Assembly: GCA_951217055.1 (NCBI GenBank)
Contig: OX578280.1
Coordinates: forward strand, 44,209,882-44,273,881
DNA: 64,000 bases
Direction: 5' to 3'
DNA from: Gerris lacustris
Lineage: Eukaryota; Arthropoda; Insecta; Hemiptera; Gerridae
The notes under the pieces were generated by a model. That model did no database searches. It saw nothing but the letters and a program-made list of their open reading frames with translations, and was not told the DNA's origin. Made by a program: the position numbers and the translations under genes. This document shows, one piece after another, positions 35,203 through 47,263 of the stretch (positions are counted from its first letter, which is position 1; each line of letters starts with the position of its first letter).

Positions 35203-35390
35203 TTGCTACCGATCTTATTTCAAGTAACGGTAGCTATGGGATCGATCTGATTACGAAAATTTCTTATGTTTCCGAATTCAAAGATTCCTTGTTAGAAATT
35301 CGTTTCAGACATCAGGGGACATTTTAGGTCCATTGTCGGTCTGTCTCGTTAAACATTTTTGCGCCCATTTGTTTCTTTTCCCAAAATTAA
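35203..35390 (-). repeat. Family A copy 9 (hairpin-end fragment)
   Basis: It keeps only the 3' part: GTAACGGTAGCTATGGGATC, then TTTCAGACATCAGGGGACAT, then GTCGGTCTGTCTCGTTAAAC, then TGCGCCCATTTGTTTCTTTTC. Confidence 0.65.
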
Positions 35391-37435
35391 AGTTTTGTCT
35401 GTACATTCGCCAAAATTGCAAAATTGTTGTATACTTTTTCATTTCACACAATCCGAAAACCGAATTCGCCCTTAACTTTTTTTTGTATGTATGTCTGTCG
35501 CCACCAGTCCGAATTTATAGGCGCATAACTGGTTTTTCAAAATAGATTAATTAGGTGAGCGCAAACATGTTACGCACATTGCAAGCTTGGTTTCATCAAA
35601 AAATATTGCGTAGAACAAAAGTAAATAACAATTTTATAAAAAAAAGAAAAAAATAGGTATAAAATAGCATTTTATGAACTCTTTTTAAATGCAGTGAAAC
35701 CTAAGTAAGGCTACATTCTATGATTATCGCCGTAATAATCAGTATAATGCAAGTAAATAAGTGAATACACTGTACATATATACATGATCATTATTATCAG
35801 TATCATACACATAAGTACATGCATTGATAACTACTCGACATATCAACGTTGATGTCCCCTATACTTTTTTCTCTGATTACATGGAAAAGGTAAACAGAAT
35901 TATTTTTGAAAGTCCATTCTAAAAGTACCATGCATATCCTTAATTTATCATCCTCGAACTAGTTTGAATCAAAACACTTTTAAGAATAATATACCAGCTT
36001 AAAGTTAAATCGGGCGTGGTTATGGAAGAACCTTTATTCATGGTTTTCATTGAAGGCAATATAATTAACAGTGTCGCGTGCTCTCGGTTCCTTTAGTTTA
36101 GCTAATCCTTTCATTCATAAGGACTCCGACTGTCCTTCCAAACCCTTTTTTATTTCCAACACCGTTTTAATCGACATATGGCCTCTACAAAGAGTTTTTT
36201 GTGAAAAGGAATCTGGTTCCACCGTAACTTAATGTTACATTCAAGGGTACCTACTTCCTAACTAACACAATAAGGGGTTGTTACTTTTTTAAAAAAGGGG
36301 GACGACGCAAAAACTCTTCCCTATTTACCAACCCCTAGTACCTTTTGAAACTTGAAAAATTAATAAAGTGCCCTCTCGGAAAAACGTTTTATGTGTATGT
36401 GAGCACCCTTTCATTACGAATATTAGGTGGAATTATGTATCTCTTGTTGATAAAGGATCTTTCCTGAGTACGGTCTTTTACACACTATTCAATTTTTTGA
36501 TCGTTTAGGGTTGGTCTACGTATTATAATATTTGCATTTTATTTCAAAAGACGGATGACTAAAATTAAATGTACATGACAGTGGGTGGCGTTGTGTGTTC
36601 TGTGTTGGGTTAAGTACGGTTTGTGAATTCGACTAGTAAGAGAGTGGCTTTAATTCGTTAAGGGAACCGAGGGGGTTGGAAGGTCTTTGATATGCTAATA
36701 GGTTGAAAATCTTCACCAGGTGCTGTGATTTTCAATCCCCCTCTCTTTTAGCACTCTCTGGTATATACTGAAGGTATGTCATGTTTTCCCTTTTAAATAC
36801 TTACTTTCTCATTTGTACAGAATTACAGAAAGGAAAGTCTTTGTATAAGCTACTTTGTTCATATCAAAGCATTAAAGTTAATGATATAATATCCATGACG
36901 TATTTTTTTTTTTTTTCAAAAAAGCTATGTATTAGTATGTATACTTATTTTTTTAATAATAATAATTTATTTTAATGCTTCAGTTTATTTGGGCTTAAGG
37001 TTAAAAAGCACCTCTCAGCCAAAATTACATTTATTGTATATAGCCAGATTTCAACCACAATAAATACTTATACCAAATTGTTGGTAAGTTAGAAGTACTT
37101 ACAACTAAAGTCGAAAGTATAATGAAGTTGGGAATGTTTGAGTGGTAACATTCTCGGCTTCTTCCACTATCAAAACAGCAATGATTCCTCGGAATAAATC
37201 TATAAGAGAAATGATTTGCTTATGTTTATCATATTGTATCATATTATTGTTATATTGCTTGTATACAAATCAAATTTTCGTGCTGTCGCAATACTTTCTC
37301 TCTATGTATACTATGTAGTCTATTTTATTTGTTCCTTTTATAGATGATTCGATATTTTTTACCTGTATATTCAAGGTTTAATTGTTAGTAAGAATATGTT
37401 ACCCAACAAAGTTGTATAAATGATGTTTTCAGACA
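35391..37435. other. No gene recognised
   Basis: Two kilobases of mostly AT-rich DNA with a less AT-rich patch at about 36000-36780. No domain, repeat partner or RNA gene was recognised. Confidence 0.4.
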
Positions 37436-37545
37436 CGTCTATGCCTCGGAGAGAGGCTAAATGTAGCCAATTTTATACAATGACTGAAGTATAAACCTAT
37501 TTTTCTAACCCTTCAACGACCCACACTAATACTACGAATCATGTA
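37436..37545 (+). repeat. Repeat E, first copy
   Basis: CACGTCTATGCCTCGGAGAG, then AGGCTAAATGTAGCCAA, with the later word TTCAACGACCCACA, matches 61935-62060 in direct orientation. It contains a short stem (GCCT/AGGC) before a GAAA-like position, reminiscent of families D, F and G but without CTGAnGA. Confidence 0.6.
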
Positions 37546-38399
37546 TACTAGAAGTTGTTCGACAAATTAATAATGGTAACGTAATAAATATGTGAAAGTA
37601 ATAAATATGAGAAACTAACGAATAATACTGAAAAATATGGATGAGTCAAATAACTGAAATTATCTACTGAATAAATGTGGTTTTGGATACGTTTATTTCT
37701 AACTCCTATATCTACATTGAAAATAGACAACTTCAGCAAAAACCGAACTGTGAAAAAAGGACCAGGTTCCAAACACCCTCCCAAAAAAGTCCTATATCAA
37801 AGTACTGATATCTACATCGTTCAATATTTTTTCACCAAACTAATCAAAAAAATATATTAAAGTTATTTCTCTTTTTTTAATAATGAAGAATTACAAATTT
37901 AAAAATAATTATTTTAAAATAAGGTTTTTATTTTATTTATTTTTTATAAAGTTTACGATTATTTTATTTAACTATTTCTTTGTTCGATAATGCCAAATGA
38001 TTATTTTTTCCCCCTCTTTTTAGAATAAAAAGCACTTAATTAGAGAGCAATTAAATATAGATGTTAAGAAATTCGCTCTATTTTTTCCTACAAGGTTTTT
38101 ATCCTGGGTAGATATTGTTCCACTTCTATTCGACCTATTTGAATACTAATTATAATTCTCTTGACCCTTTTGCAATAAAAATTTAGTAGTTTTTTTAAAT
38201 TTTCTTTTTTTTTATAATTCTCTTTGTACTTTTTTTTTTTAAACGAAAATGAGTAAGGGAGGTTTAAAAATAAAATGAATGGTCCTATCTCAGTTTATAT
38301 TTATGTATGTTGGCTGTTTGAGTCATAAAACATACTTTGAAAAATTTCATATCAAACACAGTTATTGAGATTCACAAGCAACGTCTTAAGTTAAAGTAG

Positions 38400-38520
38400 G
38401 TGAACCTTAAATTCGATATAATGTTCTTGTATTGGTTCAGAGTCTACTCGTATGTGCTAAGTTTGAAGTCGATTGGATGACTGTAAGAGGGTTAATTATC
38501 CCTCCACGAGAGTATTTATT
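38400..38520 (-). repeat. Repeat H, second copy
   Basis: The reverse complement of 17545-17665, around GAGGGTTAATTATCCCTCCA and the upstream TGCTAAGTTTGAAGTCGATT. Confidence 0.5.
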
Positions 38521-39264
38521 ACTTTCTGATATCTTATTACTTTATCATACATATATATATCTTTAACCTCCTATAACCTACGTAGTGTATATTGAGCAAT
38601 TTTTATTTACACAAGAGCCACCGACAAACAAACAAAATTGAAGTTGATGATTTGTGAAAGATTTTAAAATCGAATAAACGATCAAAACAATAAAATAAAA
38701 TTATATTGTTTAAGACTAGGTTCAATAAGGATAGTTTAAAATTTTCTTTAAAAATACGAAACAGTTTCAATAGTTAAAAAAAAGTTTTACTTGTTGAGAA
38801 ACAGTTTCAATGGTTGTCAACATGGATTTTACATCACAGTTATATGGATTGTTTTATAAATAGAGATTCTAAAAAAATGTATATGATTTTAATTATAAAC
38901 ATAATTTGAATATGAATAGTTTGATATCAAATTGACAATGAGTTACAAGATAGCAGCTTAGTAAAATCGAAAAGTTTTGTATTAGGTTCACAAGTAACAT
39001 CTCATCAACCACTCAAGTATCTTTATTTATAATTAAAATATTTAGATACTATTGACACGTGTAGATGCAACTTGTTTCAATGTTCAATTGGATATATAGA
39101 AGTGTACTCCAAGGATTATGAATATTTAAGTGGAGATTCCTTTGACTCTTTAATGATGTATTTCTTGAAAACTATTTGCGGTTTTAAGTTATTTTCACCT
39201 CAATACAGATAGACAATGTCTCTTACAGCTGGAATATAGTAAGGTTAAACTAGAATATAGTAAA

Positions 39265-39356
39265 GGTAAAGTAAGTAGTAAGTAAGTAAGTAAGTAAGTA
39301 AGTAGTAAGTAGTAAGTAGTAGTAAGTAAGTAGTAACTAAGTAAAGCAGTAGTAAG
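39265..39356 (+). repeat. (AGTA)n-type short tandem array
   Basis: About 90 bp of GTAA and GTAGTAA words. The same 18 bp (TAGAATATAGTAAAGGTN) lies on both sides (about 39251 and 39358), so a larger slippage or duplication event framed the array. Confidence 0.85.
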
Positions 39357-39777
39357 CTAGAATATAGTAAAGGTTTATCTATTATAGTTGCAGGCAGTGA
39401 GGTTAAGTTTTTCTGGCTTATCCGGTGGTTTTTTATTCACCTATCTATAATTTTGTTAAATATTTATGATAAGATATGTTGGTTCGCAATAGTGTTGAAG
39501 TGTTGATGGACAGACACTAGACTAAATTTTTTACCTGATGTCTAAAACGAGTTTCTATCCAAGAATTTTAATAATCAGATACATAAATCATTGCCCGGAA
39601 GCAAAACAATAGGTAAGGCTACCGTCAACTTTCTTGTTATGTGTTCTTGTTCAGTCTTATTCGGCTAATCAGCTATAGAATTTCTCATTATCTATATTAT
39701 CATTCTCAAATATTCATTTAGAATTCATATTTTCAAACTCCCAGACCGAGATCCCCCCTCGGTGTTTACCCAGCATA

Positions 39778-39822
39778 GCTATAAAATGGGTAGCTGCTTA
39801 TGTGAGCTACCCATTTTATAGC
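39778..39822. repeat. Perfect hairpin, 18-bp arms
   Basis: GCTATAAAATGGGTAGCT and AGCTACCCATTTTATAGC are separated by 9 bases. Possibly a small foldback element; no protein context. Confidence 0.85.
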
Positions 39823-41504
39823 GATATGTGATGAGCGACACTGGTTGGGCATGCCAACTGCAAGGTTTATACAGCTGATGAAGCGACACACTAACCCTGT
39901 GTCATCCATTTCATTTACATTTATAGATTTAGAAGCCCTTTGGCAGGCCTAGTCCCTACACGACGGGCTGTTTGGCCTCAGAGTTAGTTAGTTACAGTGA
40001 GATATTAAAACTTACGTTAGAACTCAAGTGTTCTTTCATGTCATATGTTTGTTTCTCTTACTCCATCATTGAGTGATAACGTTGTAGAGGCATTTATATT
40101 TTCACCTTGGAAACTAGTGCATTGTTCTGTATTGAAGGCCTGCACATAATACATTAGTCTCGCGTTACTCACACGTTGCTAAGTTCAATCAATCGTTTTT
40201 AGTTCTTCTATCTTTGCCCTTTTTAATTTGTTAACCTGGCATCCGACCTTTTGTTACGACATCGATCCCGCTATCGGATAGAGTGCAAAAGGGGACAAAA
40301 CCCGATAGTGTTCTTTATAACGGGGCTTTGCTGATAAAAGAGGGAGGACATTAAAACCAGGATAGCGAGGGCTCTCGACTGCACCGGGGGTCGGTGAGGA
40401 GTTATTTCCCTGATATGAGGTCTCCATGGCGACGGTTCACCTGCCTCTAAATGCAACCCCCCGGTGGTAGAGCACCGAGCTCTCCTGCGCCTGTAAATCC
40501 CCGTGATTCATCTGTTGCCGATCACATGAAGGGATGCTACCAAACTCTTCTCATTTCACCTTGTTCCACTGCGTACAAAAGAAACGCATTACTCTTTACT
40601 TCTTTCCCCATCCATCGTCGATTTTTTTCCATAATACTCTCTTCAACCCGACGGCAACGTATGACAATAACAAAAAAAAAAAAAAAAAGGAAGAGTACTT
40701 GTTCTACTATCTCTCTCACGTTACGTACCGTTTTTCCCTCCTTCTCTCTTCTTCCCCGTAGGATATAACATGTCGACATGCTTTGGAAAGGGATTGGTTT
40801 GGGCAAGGCATCATCTCACTAATGATGACATGTTTGAGAAGACTTCTACCTCGCCCTTCGTCGGGCTTCTGCGATGAAGAGTTCCTCCTACAAATCCCTT
40901 TCCCTTCGGGCTATTGAAACCGCCGGGGTAGAATGACAAAAGAAGCGAAAAATGCCGTATTAATACCCTCTAGGATGATACCGTATGACAATGTGCTGCT
41001 TCTACTTCGTTATCTTTTTTTACCTATAAGGGCTTATTTTTACCTTATTTGAAAAATCCTTTTCTTTATTCGCCCTTATTAAGGACTATTATGTACTCTT
41101 CATCCTAAATATAACATATTTCTCCTTTTATACGCTAGATGTAGAAGACCTTTCACATATATTCATCATTTTAATTCTTCGTAATTCCAGCATTGACCCA
41201 TTTTCACTGTTTTGACCAACAGGCGTTCTGTTCCACGTGAAAGAGCTATTCACACATATTTACTGCACTGGATTTTCAGAGTTCCTTGTTAAGTTTACTC
41301 ATAGACGCTATTGTTAAAAGAGCTCTACGAGTCCAAAGAGAAATAAAAACAATATCACGATTATCATTAACTACGGGAGACATACAGAGAAAAACCAGAG
41401 ACCCCCGCACCGGGACTTAATTTAAAGTAAAATTTAATCTATCCGTAGTATGAATACTACCTAAAACTTAAAAATTTGAACAATATCACAGTATGTCTTG
41501 TTGT
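39823..41504. other. No gene recognised; GC-richer island
   Basis: About 40260-40960 is the least AT-rich stretch near here, with CGCCCTTCGTCGGGC (small hairpin, about 40854) and CCCTTCGGGCTATTGAAACC. A tRNA-like D-arm word (GGTGGTAGAGCACCGAGCTC) lies at about 40463. The open frames (40451-40806, both strands) have no recognisable domain. It may be an unrecognised transposon or part of an untranslated exon. Confidence 0.35.
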
Positions 41505-41620
41505 TGCTTCGAGTAAACCACCACACCCCTGAAGATGCTTACTTTAGTGAAAGCGAAACTTCAGACTTCAACCCCTTCGTGACGCGGATTTCACCGGAAA
41601 ACCAAGCTGTTTATCACAAT
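41505..41620 (+). repeat. Family G, plus copy
   Basis: GTTGCTTCGAGTAAACCACC, then CCTGAAGATGCTTACTTTAG, then TGAAAGCGAAACTTCAGAC, then TTCGTGACGCGGATTTCACC. This is the same unit as the loop copy at 31034-31140 and the pair at 29095-29340. CTGAAGA (41529-41535) and GAAAC are retained. Confidence 0.75.
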
Positions 41621-42010
41621 ATCATGTGTTGAGATTAAAGATTTAACAGGAAAATAGAGCTTCAAACTGGCTGGACTGTCTTTTTGTCTCGAGTATAATC
41701 TAGAACTATGTCTAAGATATCATGCAACTATATTTCTAACTAGAATCTAGATGTAAACTAGTTCTACGCACCTCAGATCTATTAAGTACCGTATTAATTT
41801 GAATTTTTCCGGACTTTTTATATACAACTACATTTATACATTATATCGAATTTCCGGTTGAGGTAAGCTATTTTTCGTTTAAGTTAACAGCAGACTAATC
41901 TTTATACTGTGTTTTTCTCCTTTTTTTACTTTCTCAAGTAATACCCCCAGGGTAGTAATAAAAATATTAATAATAATTTTTATCTCCTCACTGCATTACA
42001 TTACCGATTT

Positions 42011-42711
42011 TACTACGTTTTTATTAGCTTGCTTTCTTGTTTGTTTGTCCAGTACAAATCTTGCAATCGATTTTTAACTAACTTCCCGAATAGCTAAACA
42101 TTTGAATCTTTTAGAATAGCTCAGAACACGATGACGATGCATTATTTTAATACTTTTAGCCATCTTTCAGCAGAATTTAATTAGTTTTCAGCAACTTTTG
42201 CTGTATGGAAAGTTAGTTCGGAAAAAATCCGCAAGTTATTTTATCTGTTTTGACTTATCCCATAGTATTTACAATCTTCATTTTGACAGGTTTCAAATTT
42301 GTGATTTTTTATTAAGAGGTAAACATTGAATGACAGCGAAAAGTAAACAAAGAAATAAATTAAATGACGTGTCACTTGTGTCCTAGGTATAGGTTAAATT
42401 TTCTACATCTGTACTACTTTACTTGTTCACATTTTTCTTCTCTTACTGTCCCTACACAGGTCTCAGGGGCATATCAATGGCACAGTTTAGATTCAGTGTT
42501 GGTGAGATCCGTTGTACAAAGATTTGTCCTTTTATATGTTTAAGATCAGCACTCTAGATGGTTGTCATTATTATGTAAATAAATAAATTCGGAACTATGT
42601 ATTTTTTTTTCACTAACATTATATATAACAATGACAATTATATTATCAACATTGCATGTGATTCAACAGAAAATTTAAAAACGAAGTATATAAAAAGTTC
42701 TTTTTATCTTA
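42011..42711 (-). repeat. Repeat B, minus copy
   Basis: The reverse complement of 7170-7776. Compared with that copy, it carries about 100 bp of extra sequence at 42360-42465. Confidence 0.8.
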
Positions 42712-44129
42712 TACTATTCTTTATCTCCAAATTTGGGGGGGGGCGCTAAATGAATGATTAACAGATATTATTTTAATTTAAATTCAGTCTTACTGTGTAT
42801 ATAATAATGTTTTGTTGATGTTTGTCATACTGATTTTTTAAATATATATATATATAATGTCGTTGAGCTTGATTGCCTTTGACCTTATCAAACAATATTA
42901 ACAGCTGTAATTTATTAACTTTATTGTATAAGTTAAAGCTCAAAACTATGTGTAAAATCCAAATAAATTACTTAACATTATATTCTGCCCTAAGACACAA
43001 CAAGAATAACTTAGAGTTAAAACTACTTTACTGATCATAACGAAGTATCTGTTAGTGTAGTTATTACAATTTAATTTACCTGATAATTATGCAATTATTA
43101 AAATGCCAATTGTAAACAACTCGTCAATTGTATAAATTGAATTATTCTTATTTATTTTGTGTCCTGTAATTATGTTACTTGTTAGTAACATAGTAATAGT
43201 ATCCTATCCAAACAATATTCGTATCTAGTTCAGTATAACCAAGAATACTGAGTTATTGCGAAGTACAAGTAAAATAAACAAAACAAACAAGACCTTAACA
43301 CGTCGGCGTCGTGTCGTTAAGTGTTTAGCAAACATCATTAAGAAACTTTTTTCATTTCTTAAGCTTGTGTTATTTTTTATGTATATTTAGTGAAAGTAAT
43401 GTACGCAATTCAATTTTCATGTAATTTCCATTGCTTCTTTTATGAGTTAACATGGTTTTTGACATATTTATATTGGATTCAGTGGGTGTTTAGAGATAAT
43501 TTTCGTATTTGTGTCAATATGAGGAAATGAAAATTTTTAGTTTTATTTTGTTACTGAAATAAAAAAGTAAGTGATCACGCGATAACGTGTTTTTTTCTTT
43601 TCTAACTTTCTTACTGAATAAAAGTTATAGAGAAAGAAAGGGGGAAAAAAGAAAAAAAAGAAGATAACTTAAAATTCCATTGGCAAGTTATCTATATTGG
43701 ATGAGCCCTTGTAGGTTTTTTAAAACTAACATTGTGGCTGACGACACACAAAAAAAAAAAATAAAGTCAGCGGGAAATTACGGTCATTATTTCCCAGTTA
43801 GGACGTTTCCCCGTCATGTTTTTGACGCTTCCATTAATACAGAGAGCAACATTAAACTTCAAATAATAATACAGTGGAACAATAAAACCTAATATCACGC
43901 TTTGTAATTTAACATTTTGTTGGACGTCTAAACATAATGTAAGTATTAAACCAATCAATAACTAAGTAGGCCATTGGAAGAGGGTATAATGTGGCTTTTA
44001 ATAAACGCAGCGTTACCTCTCACGCCATTCTATATATATTGCTTAACATTTATGATTTATACATTAATAAATTAAATGAATTATCAAAAGGTATATCTAT
44101 ATACCAAAAAAACACACTAAAAGAAATTA
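42712..44129. other. No gene recognised
   Basis: AT-rich DNA with a short TA tract near 42843-42857 and an A/G-rich patch at 43620-43670. No domain or repeat partner was recognised. Confidence 0.4.
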
Positions 44130-44316
44130 GCCTAGTCTCGCTTAAAATGGTCTAGCCAAGTGTCCCCCTATCCAAATTAGTCTAATTTATCCAGTACAAG
44201 TAAATATATGTTGTATGTCTGCCCCCCTCTCTATTCTCTGTCCCTCTGAAACTCAAAAATCACACTGCACATTTAAATTGAAAATAATTTTCTGACTTGG
44301 CAATTACGCCGCACGA
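44130..44316 (+). repeat. Repeat C, second copy
   Basis: A direct, slightly shorter copy of 11380-11602 (GTCTCGCTTAAAATGGTCTA ... TTTTCTGACTTGGCAATTA). Confidence 0.7.
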
Positions 44317-44567
44317 GGATTCAAAGTTGTAGGTAGATATAATAAAAATTAATACTGTTATAAGTTAATGTTTAATACAGTCCGCTTTGGACACTATTAA
44401 CTGTTCAATTTTCTTTTTGAGCTTTAATTTTAATTAATGAAATCTTGCCGAACCATCAAATTTTATATAAAAACTTACAACTGATTTGCGATTGACTGTC
44501 AAATTTAAAAATTGTTAACTGTTATTAATTCATCAATGAAAGATTGATTAATAAAATAGTCTGCCAA

Positions 44568-44850
44568 CAATTAGTGCGGCACATTGCGTCCTTGCGCCAT
44601 ATTTCGTCCACTTTAGTGATTTAACAATCTATTTTTTTTAAATTTATTTAAGTTTCCCCTGTTTTTTAAATCTTTCAAAACTGTTTTCATTTTTAACTTG
44701 AATAAAAGTATCAATTAAGCAAAATTTATGAAGCGTAGATAGTTGAAATTAATCTGGGGCTAACTGTGGGCTACTTTCGTCAAACCAATAATGTCTTAGA
44801 TATCAGTCAAGCACTTTTGAAGATATAGTTGTGAATAAATGTATTTTTTT
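44568..44850 (+). repeat. Family A copy 10 (5' half)
   Basis: Head GTCTGCCAACAATTAGTGCG, then a first module (GAAATTAATCTGGGGCTAAC ... TGGGCTACTTTCGTCAAACC). It stops before the second module. Confidence 0.7.
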
Positions 44851-45244
44851 ACTTTTTATTTATTCGGAAATCTTTTGTCACTCTATACTTAACGAAAAAT
44901 GTACCGATAATATATTCCAAATGTAATTTTAATTTCAAACTTATTTTAAGATTACAGATCTTGGCTACAATATTTGTCATTATGCACTCCTGACAAGACT
45001 TATGTCTAATCGAGGTCACTTCTATAAGGGGTTTTTCCGATAGCTCATCTCGGAAAAGTTTGCCAACTTTTTTGCTACTACGTTCTACTCGTTCTAATAA
45101 TATCATCATGTCACGGAATAATGTGTAATTGTTTCTTGTGAAACATAGGAAATATGAGTTATTCTGCTATTACAAACGTTTATTAAATTAGTTACCACGA
45201 CTCCACGATATTTTTTATTATATCATAAATAAAAACTTTTCCGT

Positions 45245-45396
45245 ACTTCTTTAGATTGTTACTCTCCTGTGTTGTTTTAGAATATAAATTGCTTTGACTA
45301 AATAACTATTAAGACAAAGAGATGTTTAGTCCAATGTACTTTGGGACAAAGGAATAATATCCTTTGTTATCTAAGGGGATTAACAATCTAAAGAAG
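45245..45396. mobile_element. Small terminal-inverted-repeat element
   Basis: ACTTCTTTAGATTGTTACTC (45245 on) is inverted at 45374-45396 (GGGGATTAACAATCTAAAGAAG). About 150 bp long, with no coding capacity. Confidence 0.7.
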
Positions 45397-45410
45397 AACA
45401 TTCTGCACAC

Positions 45411-45472
45411 CTTCTTTAGATTGTTACTCCCCTCTGTTTGTGTTCTATAAGGGGAGTAACAAACTAAAAAAG
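45411..45472. mobile_element. Minimal foldback of the same family
   Basis: CTTCTTTAGATTGTTACTCC (45411 on) is inverted as GGGGAGTAACAAACTAAAAA (45451 on), with only about 17 bases between the arms. The ends are shared with the neighbour at 45245-45396, 15 bp away. Confidence 0.7.
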
Positions 45473-45989
45473 TGCCAAATTTTCCTCTTTTTAACGATGT
45501 TTAATTTCATAAATGCTTTCTTAATATTAAGGGAAAAAAGCGTTAATAGATGTGATTTTACGGGCGGGCACGAATTGACAACTTTTACCTGCTCTGGTTA
45601 ATCCTCGAGCTTGAATTGGACAACATTTTAGAAGCAGCCCCCTTGGGACGAGCACGAACTCGACAACTTTCGCACTTTTCTTATGACTCGATAGTAAAAA
45701 ATATAGTCAGCGAAACTGTCTACGGTTTTATCACTGAAACGACTGTTACTCCGATTTTGTTATAACTGAAAATACAAAAGTTTACTACGAGGTACTACGA
45801 TCATAAACATTTCATTTCAACATTATTTCATATCTAGTTTTTTCTATTAATTAATGTTTTTTTTTTTTTTGCATTGTATTGGTTTTATCGTTTCTTCCCA
45901 CTGTCTACTATTTTAATTTCATTGCCATTGGAAAAAAATATTTTTTCACGTTTTTTCAGAGTTATTGGGTGGTAGCGCCTCTAAATTAA

Positions 45990-46200
45990 GAGCTAAAATT
46001 CATTCTCGATTTCGCCACGGGGTATGATTTTTCTGAACCTACATGCCAAATTTCATCAAAATCGCGCCAGTAGTTTAGGCTCCACGCGTCTGCACAGACT
46101 ACAGACAGACATTTTTTAAAAATCACTTTTTTGGACTCAGGGGACCTCAAAACGTGTAAATTCATCAAAATCGAATTTTCAAGTCATCACATTACTTTCT
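45990..46200 (-). repeat. GACAGAC-type segment inside the 1.3-kb element
   Basis: CCAAATTTCATCAAAATCGC, then CGCCAGTAGTTTAGGCTCC, then CTACAGACAGACATTTTTT. A short relative lies at 16335-16395. The 60-codon open frame on the minus strand follows this repeat wording and is not a recognised gene. Confidence 0.5.
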
Positions 46201-46528
46201 CTTTATATACTAGGTACATGAGAAAGTAAAAAAGGAAATATGTAAAATAATCAACCACATTTAAACAAAAAGCATATTTGTTTATTTCTCTATAGTACAT
46301 AGTGAAAAATATAATTATACAGCAAAAAACGCTCCTTCTAATAATTAATTATGCGGTGGCTTTTCATTTTTTTCCCATGAAGCCAGTTCAGATAATTTAA
46401 CGTTTTGATAAATGACGTCGGATAATATGAATAATAATAGATAATAGATCAATAATAATAGATAATAATAATCTAATGCATATAATATAATATAAATAAA
46501 TAAACAAACAAATATTGCATATGGTAAG

Positions 46529-46600
46529 GGGGGGGGGGGGGGGTGGCCGAGCGTCACCCGCCCGCAGGCGGCTATGAAGCTAAGACCGGCCCTGCCTTTA
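46529..46600. repeat. Poly-G run with adjoining GC-rich patch
   Basis: About 15 G (46529-46542), then TGGCCGAGCGTCACCCGCCC and TAAGACCGGCCCTGCC. On the minus strand, GGCAGGGCCGGTCTTAGC resembles the wording of DNA-transposon ends I have seen (CAGGGCCGG...), but no partner end was found. Confidence 0.6.
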
Positions 46601-46674
46601 ACAATAGAAACTAATAGTATGGTGAACAAGGCGCCGCCGCCGTGTTGAAAATTGGAATCTATCACGTCGTCTAC

Positions 46675-46724
46675 ACGGTGATAGTTGCCGCGATGGTTGC
46701 TATCATGACAGCAACTATCACCGT
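46675..46724. repeat. Perfect hairpin, 14-bp arms
   Basis: ACGGTGATAGTTGC (46675-46688) and GCAACTATCACCGT (46711-46724), with a 22-base loop that contains GTTGC again. It lies within the 1.3-kb element. Confidence 0.85.
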
Positions 46725-47165
46725 ATAAATGGGGCTTTACACGCTATCAATGCCACTCTCTACCTGGTGCTGAAAGTTGTCCAGTTCGTGCTCAGGGATT
46801 AGTGGACCCTTTTTTGACCCTTCCTTATGGTTAGAAAAGTTGTCCAGTTCGTGCCCAGCCGATTTTACTCCTGTCAAAAGCATAAGCTTACGTAACTCTA
46901 GCTCTTCTATAATCCTAACTGATTACCACCTTGTAAAGACCAAAACTTGCCTTGATAAATAAATAAGTATTATTTATCTGAAGAGACAGTTTCTTTGAAT
47001 TCACTTTATATATTATGATACATTTTGATGAAATATTTAATAATATTAATTAAATGTACCTACGAAAACACGAAAACTAATAAATGGAAACACTGCGGGC
47101 TAAGTAATTGTGTACTCGTATATAAGAAAGTCTGAGTTGTCTTGAACCGATTTTTATTATTATGT

Positions 47166-47167
<2 letters not shown>

Positions 47168-47259
<92 letters not shown>
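47168..47259. repeat. (TA)n microsatellite
   Basis: A tract of about 90 bp. Confidence 0.95.

Positions 47260-47263
<4 letters not shown>

Larger units (their letters stand above)
45562..46860. mobile_element. Complete 1.3-kb DNA element, 8-bp target duplication
   Basis: The ends GGGCGGGCACGAATTGACAA (left) and the complement of TTGTCCAGTTCGTGCCCAGCC (right) are inverted. Both sides are flanked by the identical 8-mer GATTTTAC (45554-45561 and 46861-46868). A motif of about 21 bp (GAGCACGAACTGGACAACTT) is reiterated as subterminal repeats: 45567-45586, 45607-45629 and 45650-45670 in one direction, then 46773-46793 and 46835-46856 in the other. Eight-base duplications fit hAT, P, Merlin and some other superfamilies; the GG-starting ends are not the usual hAT CAGGG, so I leave the class open. 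No transposase is visible. The interior holds a GACAGAC-type segment (45990-46200), a G-run patch and a hairpin. Confidence 0.8.

Noticed and set aside
40461..40520. tRNA-like word GGTGGTAGAGCACCGAGCTC
   Set aside because: It resembles a D-arm, but no B box or acceptor pairing follows, so neither a tRNA nor a SINE can be claimed.
45986..46168. 60-codon minus-strand frame reading FKKCLSVVCADAWSLNYW
   Set aside because: It is the translation of a GACAGAC-type repeat segment that recurs elsewhere in non-coding form.
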